Of a stretch of DNA of 32,345 nt, positions 25,001-31,612 are shown piece after piece. Source of the stretch: Rathayibacter tritici (GTDB taxonomy: Bacteria; Actinomycetota; Actinomycetes; Actinomycetales; Microbacteriaceae); NCBI RefSeq assembly GCF_002932875.1, contig NZ_PSWS01000018.1, positions 1 to 32,345 of the forward strand. Reading direction: 5' to 3'. The notes beneath the pieces were generated by a model. That model was given only the letters and a program-made list of their open reading frames with translations, had not been told where the DNA came from and searched no databases. The position numbers were made by a program, and so were the translations under genes. Numbering within the stretch: the first letter of the stretch is position 1; each line of letters starts with the position of its first letter.

Positions 25001-25305
25001 TCGGTCCAGTGCAGCAGGTCGGTGCTGGTGGCATGGCCCCAGCTCATGTTCCCCCAGCGGGTGCCCTGCGGGTTGTACTGGTAGTAGAGGTGGTAGACGC
25101 CCTCGTAGTAGACGAGCCCGTTGGGGTCGTTCATCCAGTTCTTCGTCGGCGAGTAATGGATCGCAGGACGATAAGTCTCTGCGGCGGGGTCGAGCGGAGC
25201 GGCGGAGACGGCCGGGACGGAGAGTCCGCCGCCGACGAGGCAGAGCGCGGCGGCGGCGGCCACGAGGCCACTGCGTCGCGGAAGTGAGCGATGAGGAGAA
25301 TGCAT
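22093..25305 (-). CDS. Secreted GH32 beta-fructosidase (levanase/inulinase-like) with large internal repeat insert and C-terminal Ig-like domains
   Basis: A 1070-residue secreted glycosidase releasing fructose from levan, inulin or sucrose. A Sec signal covers residues 1-36 (ends VSAAPL). The GH32 propeller starts at once: WMNDPNG (57-63, nucleophile D60), FRDPH (transition-state D183) and WECPDLF (acid/base E239). Residues 292-632 are an insert not seen in 500-residue GH32 enzymes, with repeated units: DFTVDQDHLNFLVGGG and EFTIDNDHLSMLVGGG, then two copies of a W-x-SWDV...AGRTA...GWGH-L-x-D module. The propeller resumes at DYDWLDWGRDYYAGVTF and AWMNNWQYG, followed by the GH32 C-terminal beta-sandwich (about 690-870, ELYVDRASVETFAQGG) and Big/Ig-like domains (about 880-1070). 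ATG at 25305 with GAAGGG upstream. No wall anchor seen. Preceded by a promoter with a LacI-type operator. Confidence 0.92.
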   Translation of the reverse strand: MHSPHRSLPRRSGLVAAAAALCLVGGGLSVPAVSAAPLDPAAETYRPAIHYSPTKNWMNDPNGLVYYEGVYHLYYQYNPQGTRWGNMSWGHATSTDLLHWTEQPLAIPGDAESDIFSGSIVVDKDNTSGFGTAENPPLVAMYTAAYRTGEQAQALAYSTDAGQTWTTYEGNPVIDRDQNDFRDPHMFWYDGGTPESSYWVVVTVEADDHKVLLHKSTDLRNWTELSEFGPANATGGVWECPDLFPLAVDGDPSNVKWVMVVNLNPGAVGGGSGGQYFVGDFDGTTFTSESTVGSDTLPEGTTLAGFDDGTYNGWTVNNEPGNRKNGPFGAAPATGSIDGQQAVTGFAGTGLINGFNDGDWPVGSMRSPDFTVDQDHLNFLVGGGNHPHVDGTQLANDPPAGSELLFDGFEFPDQQSLTDNGWTVTGDFADGTNPSTNGGEFFLGEKRINTFEGGPKGDDNTGTMTSPEFTIDNDHLSMLVGGGFRPEGDAQTLEVQLVIDDEVVATTAGTNDGALNWKSWDVSAHQGRTARIVVQDGAAGGWGHLTVDHVVLADTPAQLRSVETSVTLVVDGEVVRTATGSDSESLDWASWDVGDLAGRTAHLQVVDNNRAGWGHILADQFMLSDEPAQSRLVDYDWLDWGRDYYAGVTFDNAPDGKRIMIAWMNNWQYGEAIPTGTWRGAMALPRELSLQTVDGAPALVQKVVDQTAGLASSDEAFTLGAADILEGETALPAAAAEGSVYRLDATFSAGDADSFGLSVRNSADGSQRTPISYDVASGELSVDRTRSGDVGFDADFPSVETAPVALEDGKLHLELYVDRASVETFAQGGLATITDQVFADPRSTGVSLLSSGGTARLESLTVTPLRPSMFTDPAAIATLTPSGQAQTVETGAAITGLGVTATNAAGAPVAGADVAYTIEGPARFAGGGTTATATTGADGSAPLPAATAGPGTGSVSITAVSGGVSALLPVVTVVAPATRVDVDVTITGVTRGGSVVLTATATNAGNTPVRLSIPTPYGELKVTSLAAGRTKSVSVDTHLSRLPAGSFRVTATAPDGTRETLRVLYRGSAT

Positions 25306-25337
25306 GGAAGAACGCCCTTCGTTGCGCGTGTCATGAC

Positions 25338-25351
25338 TGACAACGTTGTCA
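25338..25351. promoter_or_regulatory. LacI-type operator at the GH32 promoter
   Basis: TGACAACGTTGTCA is a perfect 14-bp palindrome with the central CG of LacI/GalR-family sites. It lies about 10 bp downstream of the -10 hexamer, where bound repressor would block the start of transcription. Related sites occur at 26456 and 26535. Confidence 0.82.
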
Positions 25352-25361
25352 AGTGAGGGGC

Positions 25362-25391
25362 AATCTACGGATTGTCCTCCGGACAATTCAA
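25362..25391 (-). promoter_or_regulatory. GH32 promoter, with a second palindrome in the spacer
   Basis: On the minus strand, TTGAAT (25391-25386) is followed after 18 bp by TAGATT (25367-25362). The spacer contains ATTGTCC-TCC-GGACAAT (25371-25387), a 17-bp interrupted palindrome unrelated to the LacI site, which could bind an additional regulator such as a catabolite factor. Confidence 0.55.
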
Positions 25392-25403
25392 GGGTTCTCT
25401 GCG

Positions 25404-25429
25404 AAAAAGATCAGACTGCGTCCACGCAG
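25404..25429 (-). terminator. Possible terminator after the lacI-type gene
   Basis: On the minus strand CTGCG-TGGA-CGCAG is followed 7 nt later by TTTTT. Stem is short and the T-run is displaced, so it is only a weak candidate. Confidence 0.4.
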
Positions 25430-25432
25430 CAC

Positions 25433-26470
25433 TCAGTGCGGGCAGGGCACCTCTCCGGAACCGCGGGCGATCAGCGTGGTCGGGATCACAAAGGTCTGCG
25501 CCGGCTCGTCCTCGCCGTCCAGCCGCAGGAACACGCGCTCCGCCGCCGTCCGACCGATCAGCGCAGGGTTCTGCGCGATCACCGAGACGGCGGGCTCGAG
25601 CATCTCGGCGAGGGGGATGTCGTCGAATCCGATCAGCGCGACCCGGCCGTGTGCGCCTCGGCCGCGCAACGCGGCGAGCACCCCGATCGTGATCAGGTTC
25701 TGCCCGCCGACGATCGCGGTCGGCGGCGTCGGAAGCTCCAGCAGCGCGGTCGCCATCTCCTCGGCCGCGTGCTCGTCGTGCGCGCCGTGACGGACGTATT
25801 CGGGAGGCACCGGCAGGCCGCGCCGACCCATCTCCTCATGGAAGCCGCGCTCGCGCTCCTTGGCCGTGAAGATCTCGGGCCGGTCGCCGAGGAATGCAAT
25901 GCGGCGGTGTCCGAAGGAGACCAGGTGACCCACCGCTCGCGCGATGCCGGCCGCGTTATCGGTGATCACCGCATCCGCCGTGATGCCCGAGGGGACGCGG
26001 TCGACGAACACGGCGGGCGTGCCGCGGGCGACCTCGACACCCAAATAGGCCTGGCTCGGCGCGACGGTGGTCAGGATCAGCCCGTCGACGCGCCGCGACA
26101 CGAACGCATTCACGCTGGAGCGCTCGCGCGCCGGATCGTCATCGAGGCTGGAGGCGAAGACCGCCACTCCGCGCTCGTTCGCCAGATCCTCGACCGCACG
26201 GTGCAGGGCTCCCGAGAACGGGTTGGCCACGCTGCCCACCAAAAGGCCCAGCGTGTTCGTGCGCCCGTTGGAGCGGCGGAGGTTCCCCGCGTGCAGGTCG
26301 GGCTGGTACTGCAACTGCGCAGCGGCGGCCCGCACTCGTTCGATCGTCGCGGTCGAGACGTTCGGCTCGCCATTGATGACGCGCGAGACCGTCTTGATGC
26401 CGACCCCCGCGAGAGCAGCCACGTGCTTCATGGTGGGGCGCCTTCCGGCACCTTCTGACAACGGTGTCAC
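25433..26470 (-). CDS. LacI-family repressor of the fructan/fructose regulon
   Basis: About 345 residues. The N-terminal HTH and hinge read RRPTMKHVAALAGVGIKTVSRVINGEPNVS, followed by a periplasmic-binding-like effector domain (LGLLVGSVANPFSGAL, HRRIAFLGDRPE, ALIGFDDIPLAEML). It should bind operators as a dimer and release on a fructose-derived ligand. I prefer the GTG at 26470 because Thr-Met-Lys before HVA matches the residues that cap helix 1 in the family; an ATG at 26431 has a better ribosome-binding site (GGAAGG) but would remove them. With the GTG, the operator at 26456-26469 covers its first codons. The gene lies between the GH32 hydrolase and the divergent sugar ABC operon, and all three carry matching operators, so autoregulation and control of both is a strong inference. 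Confidence 0.9.
   Translation of the reverse strand: MTPLSEGAGRRPTMKHVAALAGVGIKTVSRVINGEPNVSTATIERVRAAAAQLQYQPDLHAGNLRRSNGRTNTLGLLVGSVANPFSGALHRAVEDLANERGVAVFASSLDDDPARERSSVNAFVSRRVDGLILTTVAPSQAYLGVEVARGTPAVFVDRVPSGITADAVITDNAAGIARAVGHLVSFGHRRIAFLGDRPEIFTAKERERGFHEEMGRRGLPVPPEYVRHGAHDEHAAEEMATALLELPTPPTAIVGGQNLITIGVLAALRGRGAHGRVALIGFDDIPLAEMLEPAVSVIAQNPALIGRTAAERVFLRLDGEDEPAQTFVIPTTLIARGSGEVPCPH
26456..26469. promoter_or_regulatory. LacI-type operator at its own gene start
   Basis: TGACAACGGTGTCA matches the palindrome at 25338 in 13 of 14 positions. It overlaps the GTG start codon of the repressor gene, or lies about 25 bp upstream if the ATG at 26431 is used, consistent with autorepression. 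Confidence 0.75.
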
Positions 26471-26498
26471 GTTCCGGTCTCGCTTTCTGCAGGATCGC

Positions 26499-26528
26499 TT
26501 GACCTTAGCGTCGCGAACCCGATAGACC
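26499..26528 (+). promoter_or_regulatory. Candidate promoter of the sugar ABC operon
   Basis: TTGACC (26499-26504) followed after 18 bp by TAGACC (26523-26528). The operator at 26535 would lie over the transcription start. The -10 match is weak. Confidence 0.42.
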
Positions 26529-26534
26529 TACTTC

Positions 26535-26548
26535 TGACATCGTTGTCG
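26535..26548. promoter_or_regulatory. LacI-type operator upstream of the sugar ABC operon
   Basis: TGACATCGTTGTCG matches the perfect site at 25338 in 12 of 14 positions and sits 34 bp before the binding-protein start codon, just after the candidate -10. Confidence 0.7.
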
Positions 26549-26582
26549 GGAGGCTGCTCCCGCCCTATGAACAGGACTTTCA

Positions 26583-27677
26583 ATGACGAACCGTTCCCCT
26601 CGCCTCACCCGGTACATCGGCCTCGGCTCCGTCGCGATCCTCGCGGCCCTGGGCATGACCGCCTGCTCCAGCTCCTCCGGGGGCGACTCGCCCGCCGGAA
26701 GCAGCGACGGCGCCGGCGTCACCCTCATCGTGAAGACCACCTCCAACCCCTTCTTCGTCGCGATGGAGGACGGCGCCAAGGCGGCCGCGACCTCGGCCGG
26801 AGTCAGCCTCACGCTCGCCGCAGGCAAGGAGGACGGCGACGAGGACACCCAGATCCAAGCCATCGAGAACGCCATCTCCAAGGGCGACAAGGGCATCCTG
26901 ATCACCCCGAACGGCCCCTCCGTCGTCGATGCGATCCAGAAGGCGCGCGACGCCGGCCTCTTCGTGATCGCCCTCGACACCGCCCCCGACCCGGCCGACG
27001 CGGTCGACATCACCTTCGCCACCGACAACTTCACCGCCGCCGAGTCCATCGGCAAGTGGACCGCCGCGCAGCTCGACGGCAAGAAGGCGACCATCGCGAT
27101 GCTCGACCTCTTCGACGACAAGGTCGTCTCGGTCGACTACAACCGTGACCAGGGCTTCCTCACCGGTATGGGGATCGACGTCGCCGATAAGGCGACCAAC
27201 GGCGACGAGGCGAAGACCGGCAGCTACAGCGGCGGTGACTACGAGCTCGTCGGCAACGAAGCCACCCAGGGCGCCGAGGACGGTGGGCGCACCGCGATGG
27301 AGACCCTGCTCTCCAAGAACCCCGACATCAACGTCGTCTACACGATCAATGAGCCCGCCGCCTACGGCGCGTACCAGGCCCTCCAGGCCGCGGGCAAGGA
27401 GAAGGACGTCCTGCTGGTCTCGATCGACGGTGGTTGCGCCGGCGTGAAGAACGTCAAGGATGGCCTGATCGGCGCCACCGCGCAGCAGTACCCGGTGAAG
27501 ATGGCGCAGCTGGGAGTCGAGGCCATCGCGCAGCTCGCGGAGGACGGCACCAAGCCCAGCACCAGCGCCGGGCTCGACTTCTTCGACACCGGCTCGGCCC
27601 TCGTCACCGACACCCCCGTCGACGGCCTCGACAGCATCAGCTCCGACGACGCGTCCGGAATCTGCTGGGGCGACTAG
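26583..27677 (+). CDS. Sugar ABC transporter substrate-binding lipoprotein (FrcB-like)
   Basis: A 364-residue extracellular binding protein. The signal peptide ends in LGMTAC with lipid-attachment Cys 28, followed by a Ser/Gly linker. The mature part is a type I periplasmic-binding fold of the ribose/fructose class: TLIVKTTSNPFFVAMEDGAKAAA, ILITPNGPSVVDAIQKARDAGLFVIALDT and VVYTINEPAAYGAYQAL are recognisable. It captures a monosaccharide, most likely fructose given the neighbouring GH32 enzyme and shared operators, and delivers it to the permease. ATG at 26583 with AGGAC about 8 nt before. First gene of a four-gene operon. Fructose as ligand is inference; ribose or another pentose/hexose is possible. 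Confidence 0.88.
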   Translation: MTNRSPRLTRYIGLGSVAILAALGMTACSSSSGGDSPAGSSDGAGVTLIVKTTSNPFFVAMEDGAKAAATSAGVSLTLAAGKEDGDEDTQIQAIENAISKGDKGILITPNGPSVVDAIQKARDAGLFVIALDTAPDPADAVDITFATDNFTAAESIGKWTAAQLDGKKATIAMLDLFDDKVVSVDYNRDQGFLTGMGIDVADKATNGDEAKTGSYSGGDYELVGNEATQGAEDGGRTAMETLLSKNPDINVVYTINEPAAYGAYQALQAAGKEKDVLLVSIDGGCAGVKNVKDGLIGATAQQYPVKMAQLGVEAIAQLAEDGTKPSTSAGLDFFDTGSALVTDTPVDGLDSISSDDASGICWGD

Positions 27678-27748
27678 CCCGTCACGGGCAGGGCGCCCCC
27701 GGCGCTCCGCCCCCCTCCTCCGTTCCCCGCGACCTCAGAAAGGCCATC

Positions 27749-28795
27749 GTGGCTCAGAAGACCACCGACCCGAATCCGCCGACCTCGGCCCTGGATCTCG
27801 CCAGCGAGTTCCTCGACCGACGCACGCCGCTCGACCGCGTCCGCGGGGTCCTGCACCGCTACCCCGCCGTCAGCCCCGCCGTCGTCCTCGTCCTGGCGAT
27901 CATCGTCTTCGGAGTGCTGAACGACCGCTTCCTCGACCCCTCCAACCTCTCGCTGATCACTCAGCAGGTCGCGGTGGTCGGCACCCTCGCCGTCGCGCAG
28001 ACCCTGATCATCCTCACCGCCGGCATCGACCTCTCGGTGGGTGCCGTGATGGTCCTCACATCGATGGTCATCGCGCAGACCGCGACCGCGAACGGCCTCC
28101 CCGCGATCGTCGCGCTGCTGCTCGGCCTGGTCGTGGGCCTCGTGGCCGGCGCCTTCAACGGCATGCTCGTGACCCGGCTCCGGCTCCCTCCGTTCATCGT
28201 CACCCTCGGCACGCTCAACATCTTCGTCGCGTTGACGCTGGTGTACTCGAGCGGATCGACGGTCCGCGGCACCGACATGCCGGCGCTGCTGCCCTCTACC
28301 GGCGGCACCTTCGACATCCTCGGCGTTCGGGTCAGCTACGGCGTACTGCTGATGCTCGCCCTCTACATCGTCGTCGCGTTCATCCTCGGGAAGACCGCCT
28401 GGGGCCGCCATGTCTATGCGGTCGGCGATGACAAGGAGGCCGCCCGCCTCGCCGGAATCAGCGTGAACCGCGTGCTGATGAGCGTCTACCTCGCCGCCGG
28501 GGCGATCCTCGCTATCGGCGCGTGGATCCAGATCGGCCGCACCAACGCGGCCAGCCCTAACGCTGGAGCCGACCTCAACCTCGACTCGATCACCGCCGTG
28601 GTCATCGGCGGCACCAGCCTCTTCGGCGGTCGCGGCACGGTCTGGGGCACTCTCCTGGGCGCCCTCATCGTCGGCGTTTTCCGTAACGGGCTCTCGCTCG
28701 CCGGACTCGACGTCCTCTACCAGACGCTCGCTGTCGGCGTCCTCATCATCGTCGCCGTCTCGGTCGACCAGTGGATCCGGAAGGTTCGCAAGTGA
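27749..28795 (+). CDS. Sugar ABC transporter permease (FrcC/RbsC-like)
   Basis: A 348-residue BPD-transp-2 family permease with eight to ten hydrophobic segments. AQTLIILTAGIDLSVGAVMVL and VIGGTSLFGGRGTVWGTLLGALIVGVFRNGL are the family's signature membrane and coupling regions. Two copies would form the channel for the binding protein and ATPase on either side. GTG at 27749 is chosen for the AAAGG sequence about 6 nt before it, and because the upstream open frame is out-of-frame sequence of the binding-protein gene. Its stop overlaps the ATPase start by 4 bp (GTGA). Confidence 0.9.
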   Translation: MAQKTTDPNPPTSALDLASEFLDRRTPLDRVRGVLHRYPAVSPAVVLVLAIIVFGVLNDRFLDPSNLSLITQQVAVVGTLAVAQTLIILTAGIDLSVGAVMVLTSMVIAQTATANGLPAIVALLLGLVVGLVAGAFNGMLVTRLRLPPFIVTLGTLNIFVALTLVYSSGSTVRGTDMPALLPSTGGTFDILGVRVSYGVLLMLALYIVVAFILGKTAWGRHVYAVGDDKEAARLAGISVNRVLMSVYLAAGAILAIGAWIQIGRTNAASPNAGADLNLDSITAVVIGGTSLFGGRGTVWGTLLGALIVGVFRNGLSLAGLDVLYQTLAVGVLIIVAVSVDQWIRKVRK

Positions 28796-29589
28796 CCCTC
28801 ATCGACGCCGCGGGCACTGCTCCCGCCGCCGCCCGCACCCCCGTCCTGCAGGCCAAGCGCCTCGTGAAGACCTTCGGCCGAGTGGTCGGACTCGACGGCG
28901 TCAGCCTCGAGCTCTACCCCGGCGAGGTCCTGGCGATCATCGGCGACAACGGCGCCGGCAAGTCCACGCTGATCAAGTGCCTCACCGGCGCCGAAATCCC
29001 CGACGAGGGCGAACTCTTCCTCGACGGTCAGCCCGTCTCGTTCAAGCGTCCGCAGGACGCCCGCGGCGCCGGCATCGAGACGGTTTACCAGAACCTTGCC
29101 GTCTCGCCCGCCCTGGACGTCGCCTCGAACCTCTACCTCGGCCGCGAGAAGCGCAAGAAGGGGATCCTCGGCTCCGTGTTCCGGATGCTCGACACGGCAG
29201 GCATGCGCAAGGAGGCCCGCGCCGAGCTGACCGAGCTGGGCATCTCGACGCTGCAGGACGTGACGGTCCCGGTCGAGAACCTCTCCGGAGGACAGCGCCA
29301 GGCCGTCGCCGTCGCCCGCGCCGCCGCCTTCGGCTCCAAGGTCGTCGTCCTCGACGAGCCGACCGCCGCCCTCGGCGTGCGCGAATCGAACCAGGTGCTG
29401 CAGCTGGTGCGCAACCTGCGCGACCGCGGCATCCCCGTCATCCTGATCAGCCACAACATGCCGCAGGTCTTCGACGTGGCCGACCGGATCCACATCCAGC
29501 GCCTCGGCAAGAAGGCGGCGACGATCACGCCGCAGTCGCACTCGATGACCGACGCGGTCGCGATCATGACCGGGGCGGCGACCGCATGA
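28792..29589 (+). CDS. Sugar ABC transporter ATPase (FrcA-like)
   Basis: A 265-residue single-domain ABC ATPase: Walker A GDNGAGKST, Q-loop near ETVYQNLA, signature LSGGQRQ, Walker B VVVLDEPTA and switch His in LISHNMP. Most ribose-type importers use a fused double ATPase (RbsA, about 500 residues); the single-domain size matches the FrcA fructose type, which supports a fructose importer. GTG start overlaps the permease stop; its own stop overlaps the next gene's ATG (ATGA), so the operon is tightly coupled. Confidence 0.92.
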   Translation: MTLIDAAGTAPAAARTPVLQAKRLVKTFGRVVGLDGVSLELYPGEVLAIIGDNGAGKSTLIKCLTGAEIPDEGELFLDGQPVSFKRPQDARGAGIETVYQNLAVSPALDVASNLYLGREKRKKGILGSVFRMLDTAGMRKEARAELTELGISTLQDVTVPVENLSGGQRQAVAVARAAAFGSKVVVLDEPTAALGVRESNQVLQLVRNLRDRGIPVILISHNMPQVFDVADRIHIQRLGKKAATITPQSHSMTDAVAIMTGAATA

Positions 29590-29879
29590 GCGCACGGATC
29601 CTCGTCGCCGAGTTCACCGCGCTGCCCGGCAACGAGGAAACGGTCGCCGGCATGATCGCCGACCTCGCCGTTCTGGTCCGGCAGGAGCCGGGCAACGTCG
29701 AGTTCGTGCCCTACCGCCGAGAGGACGACCCGGCACGGTTCTTCGTGTACGAGGTCTACCGCGACGAGGAGGCGTTCCAGGCGCACATCTCGGCCGACTA
29801 CGGAGCCGTGTTCAACGAACGGCTGGGCCCGCTGATCGTGGAGCCGAACTCGCAGCTGACCTGGCTCGCGGCGGTCTGA
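29586..29879 (+). CDS. ABM-domain (antibiotic biosynthesis monooxygenase-like) protein at end of sugar operon
   Basis: A 97-residue dimeric alpha-beta-barrel protein: AEFTALPGNEETVAGMIADL, then QEPGNVEFVPYRREDDPARFFVYEVYRDEEAFQAHI, the conserved ABM/LsrG core. ATG overlaps the ATPase stop by 4 bp. The family includes quinol monooxygenases and LsrG, an isomerase encoded at the end of the E. coli AI-2 import operon; a sugar-related isomerase or mutarotase-type role is therefore as plausible here as oxidation. No fructokinase follows, unlike frcBCAK of rhizobia. Confidence 0.82.
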   Translation: MSARILVAEFTALPGNEETVAGMIADLAVLVRQEPGNVEFVPYRREDDPARFFVYEVYRDEEAFQAHISADYGAVFNERLGPLIVEPNSQLTWLAAV

Positions 29880-30103
29880 GCCGCACGGCCCCTAGCTCCG
29901 CGGCGTCGATCCATCGTCTGCGGCCGTGCCGATCCGAGCCCGCGAGCGCGGAACTCTCCCCGACCATCCGCCCGGCTCTGCACTCCCGGCCTACGGTTGA
30001 GCCCGCAGGACAGCGGCAGGTCCACCATCTGCGGGTTTCTTCCCGGCTGATGCGAGTAGTCATGTTCGTGAGCGCACAAGATCACGCGACGAAAGGGAAC
30101 CTC

Positions 30104-30496
30104 ATGGCCACCGCAGACGATGTACACAGAGCACGTCGGCAGGGCGAGAAGGACGGGTACGCGGCAGCCGTCGAGCAGCTGCGCGCCTTCACCGGCGTTG
30201 AAGGCCTCGAACCCGATCTCGAGTCACCCGAGCATGTCGCCTACCCGACGTACCTCCAGGACCTGAGCGAAGAACGCGATCAGATCGAGGCAGCTGTGGA
30301 GAACGATGAAGCCTCCATCGCCGATCTCACCGATCGCTCTTCAGAGGCCGCAGGAGATCATTCCCACGCCCTGCAGAACCGGCGGGAAGCCCGCGCCGAT
30401 CGCAACGTCCTCGTCCGTTTCATTGGCTTGATGGGCGATCACCGCCTCCCCTCCGCGCATCGAGTTCGCCTTCTCGAGGGCGAGCTCATGGCCTAA
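30104..30496 (+). CDS. Unrecognised protein, possibly N-terminal part of a split gene
   Basis: A 130-residue acidic, mostly helical protein (MATADDVHRARRQGEKDG, then EERDQIEAAVENDEASIADL, likely coiled coil). No family recognised. ATG has AAGGG just upstream, so translation is credible. The stop is TAA at 30494-30496, but the same frame stays open beyond it for another 204 codons, through the frame annotated at 30533. Codon choice is less G+C biased than in the sugar operon. It borders IS remnants, so it is probably acquired DNA. Confidence 0.55.
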   Translation: MATADDVHRARRQGEKDGYAAAVEQLRAFTGVEGLEPDLESPEHVAYPTYLQDLSEERDQIEAAVENDEASIADLTDRSSEAAGDHSHALQNRREARADRNVLVRFIGLMGDHRLPSAHRVRLLEGELMA

Positions 30497-30532
30497 CACA
30501 CCCTGTCAGCGAGGCGTCAGCAGGTCCTACGC

Positions 30533-31108
30533 GTGCTCGACGGGGAGATCGAACAGGTCACCGCGTGGATTGCTGACATGCTCGCCGCGGCCGACACGAT
30601 CAAGGTCGATCAGCAGGAAGCTGAGTTCCGGCAGGAAGCTGAGTTCTGGCGCGAACAGGAACGGGTCCAGGCTGAACGCGATGTCTCACCGCGCTGGTGC
30701 ATCGTCTACGACACTCTTGACGAGTTCATCGCGGAGGACCCGCGCCGTCAGGCCCGAGCGTGGACCCTCCCGGTTGTCGCTGGTGCCGACTTCGGGTACG
30801 ACTGGCATCGAGACCTCGACGATGGCCCTGATGCGCCAGGACGATGGTCCCTTCACTACATCCAGGAGAACCACGAGACGATCCTCGAATATCGCCCTCT
30901 GTATGGGCCGGTCCGGATCTGGCTCCTGGGTACGGCAATGAAGGACCTCGAGGACGCGATGAAGGTCTTCGGGCCGATCGATACGCGAGAACGACGGCTG
31001 GAACGCAATAGCGTCGCGATCGTCCTCGACACCTACGCCGCCGACGCCAGCGCGCAAGGAGGAATCGCCCTCACTCAAGTGCTCAGATCGCAGGGCGGTC
31101 CGCTGTGA
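30533..31108 (+). CDS. Unrecognised protein, possibly C-terminal part of the same split gene
   Basis: A 191-residue frame starting GTG with a weak AGG upstream. The N-terminal third is charged helix with an exact duplication QEAEFR-QEAEFW; the rest looks globular (RWCIVYDTLDEFIAEDPRRQARAW, GYDWHRDLDDG, YRPLYGPVRIWLLGTAMKDLEDAM). No family recognised. It is in frame with the preceding gene, only 12 sense codons after its stop, so it may be the downstream half of a nonsense-mutated gene or a separately initiated, coupled gene. Confidence 0.5.
   Translation: MLDGEIEQVTAWIADMLAAADTIKVDQQEAEFRQEAEFWREQERVQAERDVSPRWCIVYDTLDEFIAEDPRRQARAWTLPVVAGADFGYDWHRDLDDGPDAPGRWSLHYIQENHETILEYRPLYGPVRIWLLGTAMKDLEDAMKVFGPIDTRERRLERNSVAIVLDTYAADASAQGGIALTQVLRSQGGPL
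30614..30649 (+). repeat. 18-bp in-frame tandem duplication
   Basis: CAGGAAGCTGAGTTCCGG at 30614-30631 is followed directly by CAGGAAGCTGAGTTCTGG at 30632-30649, one mismatch. Coding for QEAEFR-QEAEFW, so a recent slippage event inside the unrecognised gene. Confidence 0.85.
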
Positions 31109-31578
31109 GACCTCGGACCGGAAAGCGACGCTGGGCGACTCGCACCGCTGCTGAGCCCGGTCAGCCGGGCAAACTCCATCCGTCGTGTGGCGGCTCCGCG
31201 CGCAAAGGAGCTTCGTCGCCTAGATGAGGGAGCGCAGGCGTACGCGATAGTCCTCGGCCAGCTCGGGCGAGGTCACAAGAGGCCGGCCGCAGCCGCCACG
31301 TCGCTTGACCGCCGCCGTGCAGGCGGACGGGAAGAAGCTGAAGCTGCCCGTCACCGGTCCGGCTCGAGCCCGCGGGCGTCCCGAGAGCAGAATCCTGCGC
31401 TGTCCGGTGGCTCGACAGCTGTCCCGCTTGACCTCCTCGCGGAAGATGCATGGCACATCCGAATAGCCTTCCACTAAACAGCTCCGTCAAGCCAGGAGGC
31501 CTCCCCATGTCACAAGACCCGAAGTGTCATCAACCTCACGGCCCAGGACACCTACTCCGTCGGCCGCGCCAACAGAGC
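31109..31578. other. Stretch of about 470 bp with no supported gene
   Basis: Open frames occur on both strands but none has a recognisable domain. One minus-strand frame (31220-31474) has GGAG about 8 nt before a GTG, but its residues are Arg/Pro/Gly-rich noise. Probably decayed DNA between the accessory genes and the IS3 remnant. Confidence 0.5.
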
Positions 31579-31612
31579 TGCCCAAAGTTTCCTGGACCAG
31601 TTGAATAGTTGT

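Noticed and set aside
22192-25287. A 1031-codon plus-strand frame opposite the GH32 gene
   Set aside because: It is an antisense shadow: composition is Arg/Gly/Val/Asp noise, while the minus strand encodes a clear GH32 protein with catalytic motifs.
29880-29930. GCACGGCC/GGCCGTGC inverted repeat after the ABM gene as a terminator
   Set aside because: Arms of 8 bp are separated by a long loop with no T-run; too weak to call in such G+C-rich DNA.
31220-31474. An 84-codon minus-strand frame with GGAG before a GTG
   Set aside because: Only the ribosome-binding site supports it; sequence is low-information and no family is recognisable.
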